Source: Brachybacterium muris
GTDB taxonomy: Bacteria > Actinomycetota > Actinomycetes > Actinomycetales > Dermabacteraceae
DNA length: 64,000 nucleotides
Direction: 5' to 3'
Assembly: GCF_016907455.1 (NCBI RefSeq)
Contig: NZ_JAFBCB010000001.1
Location: 1,736,001-1,800,000, forward strand
In this document: piece after piece, positions 28,280 through 37,588 of the stretch
Position numbering within the stretch: position 1 is the stretch's first letter
Layout of the letters: each line of letters starts with the position of its first letter
Made by a program: the position numbers and the translations under genes
The notes under the pieces: model-generated
Databases searched by the model: none
Told to the model about the DNA's origin: nothing
What the model saw: the letters and a program-made list of their open reading frames with translations, nothing else

Positions 28280-28804
28280 GTGACCACCATCGTGAGCCCT
28301 GCGACCGACGCCGACCTGCCCCATCTGCAGTCTGTCGAGGACGCTTCCGACCGGCTCTTCGTGGAGCAGTACGTGCCGCTGCCGGAGATCGCGGACTGGA
28401 ACGGGGCGCCCAGTGGCACCCAGCGCGCCGCCGCACCGGGCTTCCTGCTGGTGGCGCGGGAGAGGGCCGACGGGCCGATCGTGGGTTTCGTGCACGTGCT
28501 GGAGCCGGCGGGCATCGCCCACCTGGAGCAGCTCTCGGTGTTGCCGGAGCATGGCAGGCGCGGTCACGGCCGGGCGCTGGTCGTGGCGGCCCTGCAAGAA
28601 GCCGCCGCGAGGGGGCACCACGTGGTCACACTGCGCACCTATGCCGATGTGCCGTTCAACGCCCCCTTCTACCGCACCTGCGGGTTCGAGGTCACCGAAC
28701 CGGACTCCGTCTTCCACCGGAGGCTGGTGGAGGTGGAGAAGCAGCAGGGCCTGCTTCGGTACGGGCAGCGGGTGCAGATGACGGCGGATCTTGCCGACTT
28801 CTAG
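28280..28804 (+). CDS. GNAT-family N-acetyltransferase
   Basis: A roughly 174-residue acetyltransferase. The acetyl-CoA loop is seen in EQLSVLPEHGRRGHGRALV (the R/Q-x-x-G-x-G/A pattern), preceded by the strand VGFVHVLEP and followed by VVTLRTYADVPFNAPFYRTCGF, the usual C-terminal motif. The substrate is unknown. GTG 28280 is preferred because homology-like sequence starts there; ATG 28259 would add seven residues. Its stop is one base from the stop of the convergent DUF4037 gene. Confidence 0.85.
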   Translation: MTTIVSPATDADLPHLQSVEDASDRLFVEQYVPLPEIADWNGAPSGTQRAAAPGFLLVARERADGPIVGFVHVLEPAGIAHLEQLSVLPEHGRRGHGRALVVAALQEAAARGHHVVTLRTYADVPFNAPFYRTCGFEVTEPDSVFHRRLVEVEKQQGLLRYGQRVQMTADLADF

Positions 28805-28805
28805 G

Positions 28806-29873
28806 TCAGCGCTCGACCAGTCTCCGCCGTGAGGTCGCGTCCACCAGCACGCGGACGTTGTCGGTGATCTGCTCTGCGGTGCCGTGCCCGGCCGGCAGCG
28901 CTGCCACCACCGGGTCGGTGATCGCGGCACGCAGCGCGGCGCTGATCTGCTCGCGCACCCCGTGGTGGGGGCGGCCCCAGAAGGGCTCGGTGGCCGGGGT
29001 GATGGTGGGAAGTCCTGCTGCGCCCTGCATCGTGGCCAGTGCTTCGGCAGCCGTGCTCATCGCGTCCTGCCGCTGGCGCCAGTACGGTGCGGTGAGCACC
29101 GTCCGCCATGCTCGGCGCACGTCATCGGCGCCGGGAAGGGGTGAGTGCTCAAGCAGGACCGACGAGGACGTGCCCAGCCACTTGGAGTAGGGCGGCCAGG
29201 CACGGTGGATCAAGTGGGCCAGATGCATCATGGTGCGCACCAGGCGCGCAGCGATCACCATGGAGCCGGCCTCGTCGCCGCGCAGTCCTGCCCGGCCAAC
29301 GAAGGGCAGCTCCTCCCCCAGGCGCGACCAATCGGCATCGACCGCGTACAGCCACAGGTCGTGCGGGTACCACTGAAGCCTGTCGCGGATCGCGGTGATC
29401 CGCCCGGTCCCGTCATGGAACACGGGCCCTCCCGTCACCTCCAGCACGGCCTGTCCGGTCAGGGACAGCCAGTCGGTCGTCGGAAGCTCACCGCTGGTGT
29501 CCACACCGAGTCGCGAGAGGGCGAAGTCCCGTGCCGTGGCGGTCTCGCAGCGCTGGCGGACCACCGGTTCCCAGGTGGTGGCGAACCTGGTGGGTCGGCC
29601 GCGCCAGGAGTTCGGCAGTTCCCGTTCCAACAGGGCATCGACCTCATGTGCGCCGTCCTCGACCAGGAGTGTCAGGCGCAGGCCCCAGTCATGGTCCTGG
29701 GACTGGTCGTCGTCCAGTCCGAGCACGTCGGAGCCGGATCCCAGGCGGGCCGCGGCGTACGGCAGCCCGGGCAGGTGCTTCTCGAGCAGTGGCGCGACCA
29801 CGTCGGTCCAGTACGCATGCGACAGCGCGGCCCCCGAGGGTTCGGGGTGCCGCGCTGCGCGGGAGGTGTTCAT
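28806..29873 (-). CDS. DUF4037 nucleotidyltransferase-like protein
   Basis: A 355-residue protein with an N-terminal nucleotidyltransferase-like pattern, GSGSDVLGLDDDQSQDHDWG (GS followed by an acidic pair at about residues 46-65), then a helical DUF4037 domain with RLQWYPHDLWLY and HRAWPPYSKWLG. Members are often cytosolic and resemble aminoglycoside-type nucleotidyltransferases, but no activity is proven. It lies 57 bp upstream of the glyS stop side on the same strand, though a shared operon is uncertain. Confidence 0.82.
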   Translation of the reverse strand: MNTSRAARHPEPSGAALSHAYWTDVVAPLLEKHLPGLPYAAARLGSGSDVLGLDDDQSQDHDWGLRLTLLVEDGAHEVDALLERELPNSWRGRPTRFATTWEPVVRQRCETATARDFALSRLGVDTSGELPTTDWLSLTGQAVLEVTGGPVFHDGTGRITAIRDRLQWYPHDLWLYAVDADWSRLGEELPFVGRAGLRGDEAGSMVIAARLVRTMMHLAHLIHRAWPPYSKWLGTSSSVLLEHSPLPGADDVRRAWRTVLTAPYWRQRQDAMSTAAEALATMQGAAGLPTITPATEPFWGRPHHGVREQISAALRAAITDPVVAALPAGHGTAEQITDNVRVLVDATSRRRLVER

Positions 29874-29930
29874 CAGGTCAGCGGCGTCGGAAGCACCTGG
29901 ACGGCGAGGAGCCGGGTCAGGTGGTCCGGA

Positions 29931-31322
29931 TCAGGCGCCGCGCAGGCGCTCGGCCAGGTAGCCCTCCACCTGGTCCAGGGCCACGCGCTCCTGGGCCATG
30001 GTGTCGCGCTCGCGCACGGTGACGGCCTGGTCCTCGGAGGTCTCGAAGTCCACGGTGATGCAGAACGGGGTGCCGATCTCGTCCTGGCGGCGGTAGCGAC
30101 GACCGATCGCCTGGGACACGTCCATGTCCACGTTCCAGCGGCCGCGCAGCTGCGCCGCGAGCTGCTCGGCGCGAGGCACCAGGTCCTCGCTCTTGGACAG
30201 GGGCAGCACCGCGGCCTTGACCGGGGCCAGGCGCGGATCGAGCTTCAGCACGGTGCGCTTGTCCACCCCGCCCTTGGCGTTGGGGGCCTCGTCCTCTGCG
30301 TAGGCGTCCACCAGGAACGCCATCATGGAACGGGTCAGGCCGAACGACGGCTCGATCACGTAGGGGGTGTAGCGCTCGTTGCTGGCCTGGTCGAAGTACT
30401 GCATCTTGGTGCCGGAGGCCTCGGTGTGGCTGCCCAGGTCGAAGTCGGTGCGGTTGGCGATGCCCATCAGCTCGCCCCACTCGCTGCCCTGGAAGCCGAA
30501 GCGGTACTCGATGTCGATGGTGGCGTCGGAGTAATGGGCACGCTCGCCGTCGGGCACGTCGAAGCGGCGCATGTTGTCGGGGTTCACCCCGAGGTCCACG
30601 AACCAGTTCCAGCACGCCTCGACCCACTCATCGAAGTGGGTGCCGGCCTCCGAGGGGTGGGTGAAGTACTCGATCTCCATCTGCTCGAACTCGCGGGTGC
30701 GGAAGATGAAGTTGCCGGGCGTGATCTCGTTGCGGAAGGCCTTGCCGATCTGGCCGATGCCGAACGGGGGCTTCATGCGTGAGGCGGTGACCACGTTGAG
30801 GAAGTTCACGAAGATGCCCTGGGCGGTCTCCGGGCGCAGGAAGTGCAGGCCGGCCTCGCTGTCCACCGGGCCCAGGAACGTCTTGACCAGGCCGGAGAAC
30901 TGCTGGGGGTCGGTGTACTCGCCGCGCGTGCCGCAGTTGGGGCAGGGGACCTCGGCGAGCCCACCCTCGGGGGCGCGGCCCTTCTTCTCCTCGAAGGCCT
31001 CGATCAGGTGGTCCTCGCGGAAGCGGTTGTGGCACTGCTTGCACTCCACCAGCGGGTCGGTGAACGTGGCGACATGGCCGGAGGCCTCCCACACCCGCTT
31101 GGGCAGGATGATGGAGGAGTCGAGCCCCACCATGTCGGCGCGGGAGCGCACGAAGGTGCGCCACCACTGCTGCTTGATGTTCTCCTTGAGCTCCACTCCG
31201 AGGGGCCCGTAGTCCCAGGCCGAGCGGGTACCTCCGTAGATCTCACCGGCCGGGAACACGAAGCCGCGCTTCTTCGCGAGAGCGATGACGTTGTCCAGCG
31301 TGCTGGCAGGGGCCTTGGCCAC
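29931..31322 (-). CDS. glyS: Glycyl-tRNA synthetase (class II, dimeric)
   Basis: Charges tRNA-Gly with glycine. Class II motifs are visible: [21 protein letters not shown] near the start, motif 2 in [21 protein letters not shown] (about residues 200-225) and a motif 3 region at [10 protein letters not shown] (about 340). A zinc-ribbon pair, CKQCHNRF and [10 protein letters not shown], lies at about residues 85-140. Length 463 is typical of the alpha2 type. The GTG at 31322 has AGGAG seven bases upstream. It is divergent from the zinc operon. Confidence 0.95.
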   Translation of the reverse strand: MAKAPASTLDNVIALAKKRGFVFPAGEIYGGTRSAWDYGPLGVELKENIKQQWWRTFVRSRADMVGLDSSIILPKRVWEASGHVATFTDPLVECKQCHNRFREDHLIEAFEEKKGRAPEGGLAEVPCPNCGTRGEYTDPQQFSGLVKTFLGPVDSEAGLHFLRPETAQGIFVNFLNVVTASRMKPPFGIGQIGKAFRNEITPGNFIFRTREFEQMEIEYFTHPSEAGTHFDEWVEACWNWFVDLGVNPDNMRRFDVPDGERAHYSDATIDIEYRFGFQGSEWGELMGIANRTDFDLGSHTEASGTKMQYFDQASNERYTPYVIEPSFGLTRSMMAFLVDAYAEDEAPNAKGGVDKRTVLKLDPRLAPVKAAVLPLSKSEDLVPRAEQLAAQLRGRWNVDMDVSQAIGRRYRRQDEIGTPFCITVDFETSEDQAVTVRERDTMAQERVALDQVEGYLAERLRGA

Positions 31323-31445
31323 GGGGATTCTCCTGGTGACGGGGGTGGGGCAGAACCTGACCAGCATAGCCAGGTGCCCCCTGTGATCGTGCCCACGGGG
31401 GACGTGATGAGCGCGGTATCGACTTGCGTGGCCGCCACCATGGGT

Positions 31446-31460
31446 TGAGAATGATTGTCA
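31446..31460. promoter_or_regulatory. Zur box on the znu operon
   Basis: TGAGAATGATTGTCA is a 15-bp near-palindrome that fits the actinobacterial Zur consensus (TGAxAATGATTxTCA). It overlaps candidate ATG codons at 31451 and 31460. The zur gene is in the same operon, which supports zinc-dependent repression. Confidence 0.86.
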
Positions 31461-32512
31461 TGTCTAGGCCCATGATCCCCGCTGCAGCCCGTCCCACCCG
31501 TCGCACCCTGCTGGCCGTGCTCGGCCTCGGCACCGGGGCCGGGGTCCTCGCCGCCTGCGGCGGGGGCGGCAACAGCGGCGGTAACGGCGACGGCGCCTCG
31601 ACGGTGATCGCGCCGTGCTACCCCATCGCCTTCCTGGCCGAGCGCATCGGGGGTGACCACCTCGAGGTGGTGAACCTCGCCACTCCGGGCGCGGACGCCC
31701 ACGGCCTCGAGCTGTCGGTGCGCCAGGTCCAGCAGCTGCGCGATGCCGCCCTGGTGGTGCAGATCGCCGGGTTCCAGGCCGCGATCGACGACGCGATCTC
31801 CACCCACGGCGATGAGAACGTGCTGGAGGTGGCGGAGGCGATGACCATGCTGCCCTCCGGTGGTCACGAGGGCCATGACCACGACGACCACGAAGACGAG
31901 CACCTCGACGAGCACGAAGGCCACGAGCACGCCTCGGACGCAGGTGGTGACCACGAGGACCATGAGGGCGAGGAGGTCCACGAGGGCCATGAGCACGGGC
32001 CCACCGACCCCCACTTCTGGCAGGACCCGCTGCGCATGGCCGACCTGGGCGACGCCCTTGCCACCAGGCTCGGCAACATCGCCCCTGACCAGGCGGAGAC
32101 CTTCACCTCCAACGCCCAGACGCTCCGCACCGAGCTCGAGGAGCTCGACGCGGAACTGTCCGAGAAGTACGGGGCCGTCCAGGGTGAGCGCCCGTTCGTC
32201 ACCAGTCACGCCGCCTACGCCTACCTCGCTGATCGCTACGACCTGCACCAGATCGGGATCACCGGGGTGGACCCCGAGGTGGAGCCCTCCCCGCAGCGCC
32301 TGCTCGAACTGGAGCGCGTGATCAAGGACGAAGGGGTCACCACGATCTTCTTCGAGACCACTGCGTCGCCCAAGGTCGCGCAGACCCTGGCCGACAACGT
32401 CGGCGTCAAGAGCGAGGAGCTCGACAACCTCGCGACACAGCTGTCCGAGGAAGCCGACTATCCTCGCGTCATGCGAGAGAACGCCGAGAAGCTCGTGGCG
32501 AGCTGGTCGTGA
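31460..32512 (+). CDS. znuA: Zinc ABC transporter substrate-binding lipoprotein
   Basis: A 350-residue cluster A-I binding protein for zinc. An arginine-rich start, hydrophobic core and lipobox VLAAC (Cys at about residue 33) mark a lipoprotein. A loop of about 55 residues (about 135-185) is extremely rich in His, Asp and Glu (repeats like GHEGHDHDDHEDE), typical of ZnuA. Conserved zinc ligands include the histidines in DAHGLEL, DPHFWQDP and TSHAAYAYL. Because the Zur box covers the upstream ATG, I place the start at 31460 or 31472; 31460 would give a nearly leaderless message. Its stop overlaps znuC. Confidence 0.92.
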   Translation: MSRPMIPAAARPTRRTLLAVLGLGTGAGVLAACGGGGNSGGNGDGASTVIAPCYPIAFLAERIGGDHLEVVNLATPGADAHGLELSVRQVQQLRDAALVVQIAGFQAAIDDAISTHGDENVLEVAEAMTMLPSGGHEGHDHDDHEDEHLDEHEGHEHASDAGGDHEDHEGEEVHEGHEHGPTDPHFWQDPLRMADLGDALATRLGNIAPDQAETFTSNAQTLRTELEELDAELSEKYGAVQGERPFVTSHAAYAYLADRYDLHQIGITGVDPEVEPSPQRLLELERVIKDEGVTTIFFETTASPKVAQTLADNVGVKSEELDNLATQLSEEADYPRVMRENAEKLVASWS

Positions 32513-33273
32513 CCGGGCCCGCCACGCCCGTCGTCGAGGTCACCGACGCCCACGTCTCCCTGGGCGGCACCGAGGTGCTGCACGGGATCGACCTGCGGAT
32601 CGACCCCGGGGAGCTGGTGGCGCTGCTCGGCGCCAACGGCTCCGGCAAGTCGACCCTGCTGCGCACCATCGTGGGCGTGTTCCCGATGGACAGCGGCTCC
32701 GCCACCCTGATGGACATGCCGGTGGCACGATCCCGCGCGCACGATCGGATGGGCTACGTCCCCCAGGACGCCACCGACGGCGGGTCCATCCCCGCCACCG
32801 CACGGGAGACAGTGGCCACGGGGCTCCTCGGAGCCCGCACCTGGCGCCCCCGACTGCGTGATCCCCGCGTCATGCGCGTCCTGGACGCCGTGGGCATGGC
32901 CGATCTGGCCGACCGGCCGATCACCCGGATGTCCGGCGGGCAGCGGCGGCGCGTGATGATCGCCCGCGCCCTGGTGCGCGATCCCGAGTTCCTGGTGCTG
33001 GACGAACCGTTCTCCGGCGTGGACCTGCCCACCCAGGAGGTCATCGCGGCACTGTTCCGTGACCTCTCCGCCCGTGGCACCACGATCCTGGTGGTGCTCC
33101 ACGAGATCGGTCCGTTGGAGGGCGCCATCCAGCGCGCGGTGGTGCTGGACCACGGGCTCGTCGTCCACGACGGCCCCGTCGGTGAGCGCCCCCTGCTGGA
33201 CCCGGGTCACGACCACTCCCACCATGCCACCCCGATCGACGAATGCCTCGGACAGGAACTCCACCCCGCATGA
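32509..33273 (+). CDS. znuC: Zinc ABC transporter ATP-binding protein
   Basis: The 254-residue ATPase of the zinc importer. Walker A is GANGSGKST (about residues 43-51), the signature is RMSGGQRRRV (about 141), Walker B is EFLVLDEPFSGVD (about 163) and the switch histidine follows in VVLHEIG. The C-terminus has a histidine-rich end (GHDHSHHATP) that may touch zinc. The GTG start overlaps the znuA stop and its own stop overlaps the znuB start (ATGA). Confidence 0.94.
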   Translation: MTGPATPVVEVTDAHVSLGGTEVLHGIDLRIDPGELVALLGANGSGKSTLLRTIVGVFPMDSGSATLMDMPVARSRAHDRMGYVPQDATDGGSIPATARETVATGLLGARTWRPRLRDPRVMRVLDAVGMADLADRPITRMSGGQRRRVMIARALVRDPEFLVLDEPFSGVDLPTQEVIAALFRDLSARGTTILVVLHEIGPLEGAIQRAVVLDHGLVVHDGPVGERPLLDPGHDHSHHATPIDECLGQELHPA

Positions 33274-34253
33274 TCTCCGCCTTCGACCTGCTCACCTCGG
33301 ACGTGATGCGGTATCCCCTGATCATCGCGGTCCTGATCGGCCTGACGGCCCCCGTGGTGGGAACCTTCCTGGTGCAGAAGCGCCTGTCCCTGCTGGGCGA
33401 CGGCCTGGGCCACGTGGCCCTCACCGGTGTGGCCGTGGGCTGGCTGGTGGGCGCCTGGCTGTCCGTGAGTCCCGGTGACCTGCTGGCGATCCCCGGCGCA
33501 CTGGCCGCCTCCGTGCTGGGTGCCCTCGCGATCGAGTACGTGCGCGAGGTGGGGCACACCAGCCGCGATGTGGCCCTCGCGATCCTCTTCTACGGAGGCA
33601 TCGCCGGCGGCGTGGTGATCATCCAGCTCGCCGGTGGCACCTCGCAGAACCTGATGGGGTACCTGTTCGGCTCCCTGTCCACCGTCACCTCCACGGACCT
33701 CACCATCGCCGTGGTGCTGGCCGTGGTGGTGCTGGCGGTGGGCCTGGGACTGTCCGGCCTGCTTGCCGCCGTCACCACGGACGAGGAGTTCGCTCGCGCC
33801 TCCGGGCTCCCGGTGCGCCTGGTCAACGTGCTGATCGCGGTGATGGCTGCACTGACCGTGACCCTGTCGATGCGGATCGTGGGCGCGCTGATGGTCTCCG
33901 CCCTGATGATCGTGCCGGTGGCCGCCGCGCAGACGATGGTGATCGGCTTCGGCCGCACCATGCGCACCGCCATGGCGATCGCGGTGGCCGCATCACTGGG
34001 CGGACTGCTGATCACCGTGTACGTGGACCTGCCACCGGGCGGCGTGATCGTGCTGCTGAGCATCGGGGTGTACGCGATCGGGTTGCTCTCCCGTGCTGTG
34101 CTCGGCGCCCCTGTCGGCAGGATCCGCTCGGGAGCGGGCCGGTCCGCGCGCACCGAGGCTCGTGGCGAAGTCCGAGACATGACCGAGGCACGCTCAACGG
34201 CCGATGCGGGGGATGCGACGAGGGCTCCGCGTACCTCGCGTCACCTCACCTAG
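33270..34253 (+). CDS. znuB: Zinc ABC transporter permease
   Basis: A 327-residue ABC-3 family membrane protein with about eight helices, beginning PLIIAVLIGLTAPVVGTFLVQKRLSLLGDGLGHVALTGVA, a stretch highly typical of ZnuB/MntB (the GDGLGHVAL motif is conserved). The tail after residue 285 is hydrophilic. It overlaps znuC and precedes zur by 33 bp. Zinc rather than manganese is inferred from the Zur box and histidine-rich ZnuA. Confidence 0.94.
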   Translation: MISAFDLLTSDVMRYPLIIAVLIGLTAPVVGTFLVQKRLSLLGDGLGHVALTGVAVGWLVGAWLSVSPGDLLAIPGALAASVLGALAIEYVREVGHTSRDVALAILFYGGIAGGVVIIQLAGGTSQNLMGYLFGSLSTVTSTDLTIAVVLAVVVLAVGLGLSGLLAAVTTDEEFARASGLPVRLVNVLIAVMAALTVTLSMRIVGALMVSALMIVPVAAAQTMVIGFGRTMRTAMAIAVAASLGGLLITVYVDLPPGGVIVLLSIGVYAIGLLSRAVLGAPVGRIRSGAGRSARTEARGEVRDMTEARSTADAGDATRAPRTSRHLT

Positions 34254-34286
34254 AGGTTTTCAGCCAGGATGGGGGACAATCGTCAG

Positions 34287-34742
34287 ATGCAACGCAATAC
34301 CCGGCAGCGCGCCGCCATCCTGGAGACGCTCGGTCGGCAGGACGAGTTCCGCAGCGCTCAGCAGATCCATGAGCAGATGCGCGCAGACGGCGAGACCGTG
34401 GGCCTGGCCACCGTGTACCGCAACCTGCAGTCACTCTCCACCGCCGGCCGTCTGGACGTGCTGGTCAGCGCCGAGGGCGAGTCCCTGTACCGCCAGTGCG
34501 AGGCCGACGGGCACCACCATCATCTGGTGTGCAGGCAGTGCGGCCGCACCGTGGAGTTCCTGGCACCGAAGCTCGAATCGGCGATGACCGCCATCGCCGG
34601 GGAGCACGGCTTCACGGACCTCGATCACACGCTGGAGGTGTTCGGCCTGTGCGCCGAGCACGCCGCTGAGGGCTCTGCGCACTCCGACAGCACCGAAGGC
34701 TCCAAGGGGAGCGAAGGCGACAAGGGGGCCGACGCCCGATGA
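34287..34742 (+). CDS. zur: Fur-family zinc uptake regulator
   Basis: A 151-residue Fur-family repressor. The winged helix includes TRQRAAILETL and VGLATVYRNLQSL, and the metal sites include GHHHHLVCRQCGRTVEF and the second cysteine site LCAEH, close to Zur. The C-terminal 22 residues are Ser/Gly/Lys-rich. With the znu genes and a Zur box it is very likely Zur. ATG 34287 has GGGGGA ten bases upstream; ATG 34269 is possible. The stop overlaps the next start (ATGATGA). Confidence 0.9.
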   Translation: MQRNTRQRAAILETLGRQDEFRSAQQIHEQMRADGETVGLATVYRNLQSLSTAGRLDVLVSAEGESLYRQCEADGHHHHLVCRQCGRTVEFLAPKLESAMTAIAGEHGFTDLDHTLEVFGLCAEHAAEGSAHSDSTEGSKGSEGDKGADAR

Positions 34743-35311
34743 TGGACTGGGTGCAGTCACTGCCGATCGTGCCGGCGGTGGCGTTCCTGTACGTGGTGGT
34801 GCTGTGCCGCGCCGGTGGCACCTACGCGCTGGGCCGTGGCGCCCGCAAGGCCGCCAATCGGGGCAAGGTCGCCGCCTGGTTGGAGTCGCCCCGGGTGGAG
34901 CGCGCCAGCCGCATCGTGAACAAGTGGGGTGCGCCGGTGGTCGCCTTCAGCTTCCTCACCATCGGCTTCCAGACCGCCTGCAACGCTGCCGCCGGCCTCA
35001 CCGGCATGCCCCTGCGTCGCTACCTGCCGGCGCTCGCGGTGGGTGGGTTCGCCTGGGCGATCATCTACGCGACCGTGGGCCTGGCTGCGATCGGCCTGTG
35101 GCTGGAGCTGTTCTTCCGCTCGCCGTGGGCAGCTGTCGCGGCCCTGGCGCTGATGGTGGTGCTGGTGATCTACCTGGTGCGCCACAAGCATCGCAGTGGC
35201 GGTCTGGCACCCACCGGCACCGGCGACGAGCCGGAGGTCGGGTCCGAGGGCATCGAGGACGAGCCCGGCGCCGCTCAGCCGGCCTCCTCCTCGCCGTCGG
35301 TCCGTTCCTGA
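34739..35311 (+). CDS. DedA/VTT-like membrane protein
   Basis: A 190-residue inner-membrane protein whose order of features matches short DedA-family (VTT domain) proteins: a first helix with [18 protein letters not shown], then a conserved segment [37 protein letters not shown], followed by two helices. DedA proteins take part in lipid flipping and envelope homeostasis. The start overlaps the zur stop, so it may be the fifth gene of the zinc operon. Its last 37 bases overlap the 3' end of the convergent uppS. Confidence 0.8.
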   Translation: MMDWVQSLPIVPAVAFLYVVVLCRAGGTYALGRGARKAANRGKVAAWLESPRVERASRIVNKWGAPVVAFSFLTIGFQTACNAAAGLTGMPLRRYLPALAVGGFAWAIIYATVGLAAIGLWLELFFRSPWAAVAALALMVVLVIYLVRHKHRSGGLAPTGTGDEPEVGSEGIEDEPGAAQPASSSPSVRS

Positions 35312-36108
35312 TCTGCTGACTGAACGGGGGCGTCGACCGCTCCCCCGTAGCGGCGGTCCCGCCGGGCATACTCGGTGGCGGCCCGCCACAGCACCACCCG
35401 GTCCACGTCGGGCCACAGCTCGGGAACGAACACCAGCTCCGCATAGGCCGACTGCCACAGCAGGAAGTTCGAGGTGCGCTGCTCACCGCTGGTCCGGATG
35501 AACAGGTCCACGTCCGGCATGTCGGGGTCGATCAGGTGACGTGCGAAGCTCGCCTCGGTGATGCCGCGGCCCGAGATGCGACCCGAGCGGGCCTGTTCGG
35601 CGATCTCGCGCACCGCGTCGATGATCTCGGCCCTGCCCCCGTAGTTCACGCACATGTACAGGGTCATGCGGGTGTTGGCGGCAGTGAGCCGCTCTGCTTC
35701 CTGCAGCTCCTTGATCACGCTGCCCCACAGGCGCTGCGGCCTGCCGATCCACACGATCCGCACCCCCCAGGAGTTCAGGGTGTCCCGCTGGCGGCGCAGC
35801 ACCGTGCGGGAGAAGCCCATCAGGAACCGCACCTCCTCCGGTGACCGCTTCCAGTTCTCGGTGGAGAAGGCGTAAGCCGAGAGGTGGGTGACGCCGATCT
35901 GCAGGGCTCCGGCCACCACGTCCAGCAGGGCCGCCTCCCCGGCCTCGTGCCCGGCGGTGCGGGGCAGGCCGCGCTGGTTCGCCCAGCGCCCGTTGCCGTC
36001 CATCACCACGGCGACGTGGGCGGGCACGACCTGGTGCGGCAGCCGAGGCGGCTGTGCCCCGCTGGGGTGGTCGAAGGGCTCGGTGTACTCCCGGCGGTCC
36101 CGTGGCAT
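35275..36108 (-). CDS. uppS: Isoprenyl transferase (undecaprenyl/decaprenyl diphosphate synthase)
   Basis: A cis-prenyltransferase that makes the lipid carrier for cell wall synthesis. The catalytic aspartate is in [14 protein letters not shown] (about residue 36), with further motifs [14 protein letters not shown] and [24 protein letters not shown] near residues 105 and 212-235. The 277-residue length fits. The stop lies inside the DedA-like gene, a tail-to-tail overlap of 37 bp. recO lies 70 bp upstream on the same strand. Confidence 0.94.
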   Translation of the reverse strand: MPRDRREYTEPFDHPSGAQPPRLPHQVVPAHVAVVMDGNGRWANQRGLPRTAGHEAGEAALLDVVAGALQIGVTHLSAYAFSTENWKRSPEEVRFLMGFSRTVLRRQRDTLNSWGVRIVWIGRPQRLWGSVIKELQEAERLTAANTRMTLYMCVNYGGRAEIIDAVREIAEQARSGRISGRGITEASFARHLIDPDMPDVDLFIRTSGEQRTSNFLLWQSAYAELVFVPELWPDVDRVVLWRAATEYARRDRRYGGAVDAPVQSADQERTDGEEEAG

Positions 36109-36178
36109 GTGGGCAGGCTCCTTCTGGCGGTCGGTTCTCAGGCAGTTCAGCCGTGCTGCGGCTCAGCCGTACTGCAGG

Positions 36179-36910
36179 TCAGCGTTCGACGTAGCTCATC
36201 GAACGCACGGAGCGCTCGAGGTTCCAGGTCACGGTGTCGGCGATCAGGCGTCCGGCCTCCAGCATCACGGTCTCATCGGCCGTGACGGCATTCTCCCAGT
36301 CCCCCGCCAGCAGGAAGATCATGTGCTCGACCGCAGCCTGGCGCACAGCGGTCGCGCCCGGCCTCCGGCAGGGGGTGCACACCAGGCCCCCGGCGCGCAC
36401 GTCGATCGCGTGATGGGGCCCGGGGGCACCGCAGGTGGCGCACACCCGCAGCTCCGGCGCCCACCCCGACAGCGCCAGCGTGCGCAGCAGGAAGGAGTCC
36501 AGCACCAGGGGTGCGGCGAACTGCCCGGCGGCCATCGTGCGCATCGCTCCCACCAGCAGCAGGAAGCCGCGCTGGGAAGGGTCCACGACCTCGTCGGTCA
36601 GGCGGTCAGTGGTCTCCAGCATCGCGCTGGCGGCGGTGAAGCGCCCGTAGTCCGCCGTGATCTGCTGGGCGAAGGTGTCGATCGTGACCACCTGGGTGAC
36701 CGTGTGGAGGTTGCGTCCCGTGTGCAGCTGCACGTCGATCAGGCCGAAGGGCTCAAGGCGGGCCCCGAAGCGGCTGCCAGTGCGGCGCACGCCCTTGGCC
36801 ACGGCCCGCACCTTCCCGTGCCTGCGGGTGAGCAGGGTGATGATGCGATCGGCCTCGCCCAGCGGATGGGTGCGCAGCACGATCGCATGGTCACGGTAGA
36901 GCTTCTGCAT
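36179..36910 (-). CDS. recO: DNA repair protein RecO
   Basis: A recombination mediator that helps RecA load at gaps with RecR. The 243-residue product has the N-terminal OB-fold start LYRDHAIVLRTHPLGEADRIITLLTRRHGKVRAVAKGVRRTGSR in pieces typical of RecO, and a zinc site with CATCGAPGPHH and LVCTPCRRPG (about residues 160-185). It is divergent from thpR and upstream of uppS, an order common in Actinobacteria. Confidence 0.93.
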   Translation of the reverse strand: MQKLYRDHAIVLRTHPLGEADRIITLLTRRHGKVRAVAKGVRRTGSRFGARLEPFGLIDVQLHTGRNLHTVTQVVTIDTFAQQITADYGRFTAASAMLETTDRLTDEVVDPSQRGFLLLVGAMRTMAAGQFAAPLVLDSFLLRTLALSGWAPELRVCATCGAPGPHHAIDVRAGGLVCTPCRRPGATAVRQAAVEHMIFLLAGDWENAVTADETVMLEAGRLIADTVTWNLERSVRSMSYVER

Positions 36911-36965
36911 GGTGGATCGAGCCTACGCCGCAGCCGCTCCGGTTCTGTGGTGCGAGGATGTGACG

Positions 36966-37571
36966 ATGCGCGTGTTCTGCTCGATCCGCCCCTCGGCCGA
37001 CGCTGTCGAGCATCTCGACGCGGCCCTCGATGCCGTGCGCGACCGTGCTGGCAGGGCACTGCACTGGGGCGACCCGGATCAGTGGCACCTCACCCTCGCC
37101 TTCGCACCGCAGCTCCCGGGCGGAGCCGTGGAGGACTCCTTCGATCATCTGGCGCAGGTGCTGTCCGGGCACGGGCCCATGGACCTGCATCTGGCCGGGG
37201 CGGGCGTGTTCTCCGGCCGCGCCCTGTGGATCGGCGTGGGTGGCGATGTCGATGACCTGGCAGCACTGATGCGCGAGGACCTGCTGGGCGATCAGGACCG
37301 GGAGCGGCGCCGGGCCCACCTCACGGTGGCGCGGGTCTCGGCCCGGGCCCCGCGGCCTCGCAGGCGTCGCTACCGCGGTGAGCCGGCCCAGCCGGATCCG
37401 ACGGAGCTGGTGCTGGCAGAGGTGGTGCGGGCCATGTCGGTGTACCGGGGCCCCGCCTGGGAGGTCCGGGAGGTGGAGCTGGTCTCCTCCCGCCTCGGTG
37501 CGGGTCGTTCCGGAGGCCCGTTGCACGAGGTGCTGGGCTCGGTGCCGCTGGGCGCGAATCCTCGGGGCTGA
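36966..37571 (+). CDS. thpR: RNA 2',3'-cyclic phosphodiesterase (2H family)
   Basis: A 201-residue 2H phosphoesterase. The two catalytic HxTx motifs are HLTLAFAPQ (about residue 38) and HLTVARVS (about 119). The ATG at 36966 starts the family's MRVFCSI N-terminus; a longer extension overlapping the recO start region lacks similarity. It is alone on its strand, facing the LysR side. Confidence 0.87.
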   Translation: MRVFCSIRPSADAVEHLDAALDAVRDRAGRALHWGDPDQWHLTLAFAPQLPGGAVEDSFDHLAQVLSGHGPMDLHLAGAGVFSGRALWIGVGGDVDDLAALMREDLLGDQDRERRRAHLTVARVSARAPRPRRRRYRGEPAQPDPTELVLAEVVRAMSVYRGPAWEVREVELVSSRLGAGRSGGPLHEVLGSVPLGANPRG

Positions 37572-37588
37572 CGCCGCAGCTCCCACCC

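Noticed and set aside
36120..36178. Repeated CAGCCGTGCTG/CAGCCGTACTG motif between recO and uppS as a regulatory element
   Set aside because: Two short imperfect copies in a GC-rich gap are not distinguishable from chance; at most a weak hairpin.
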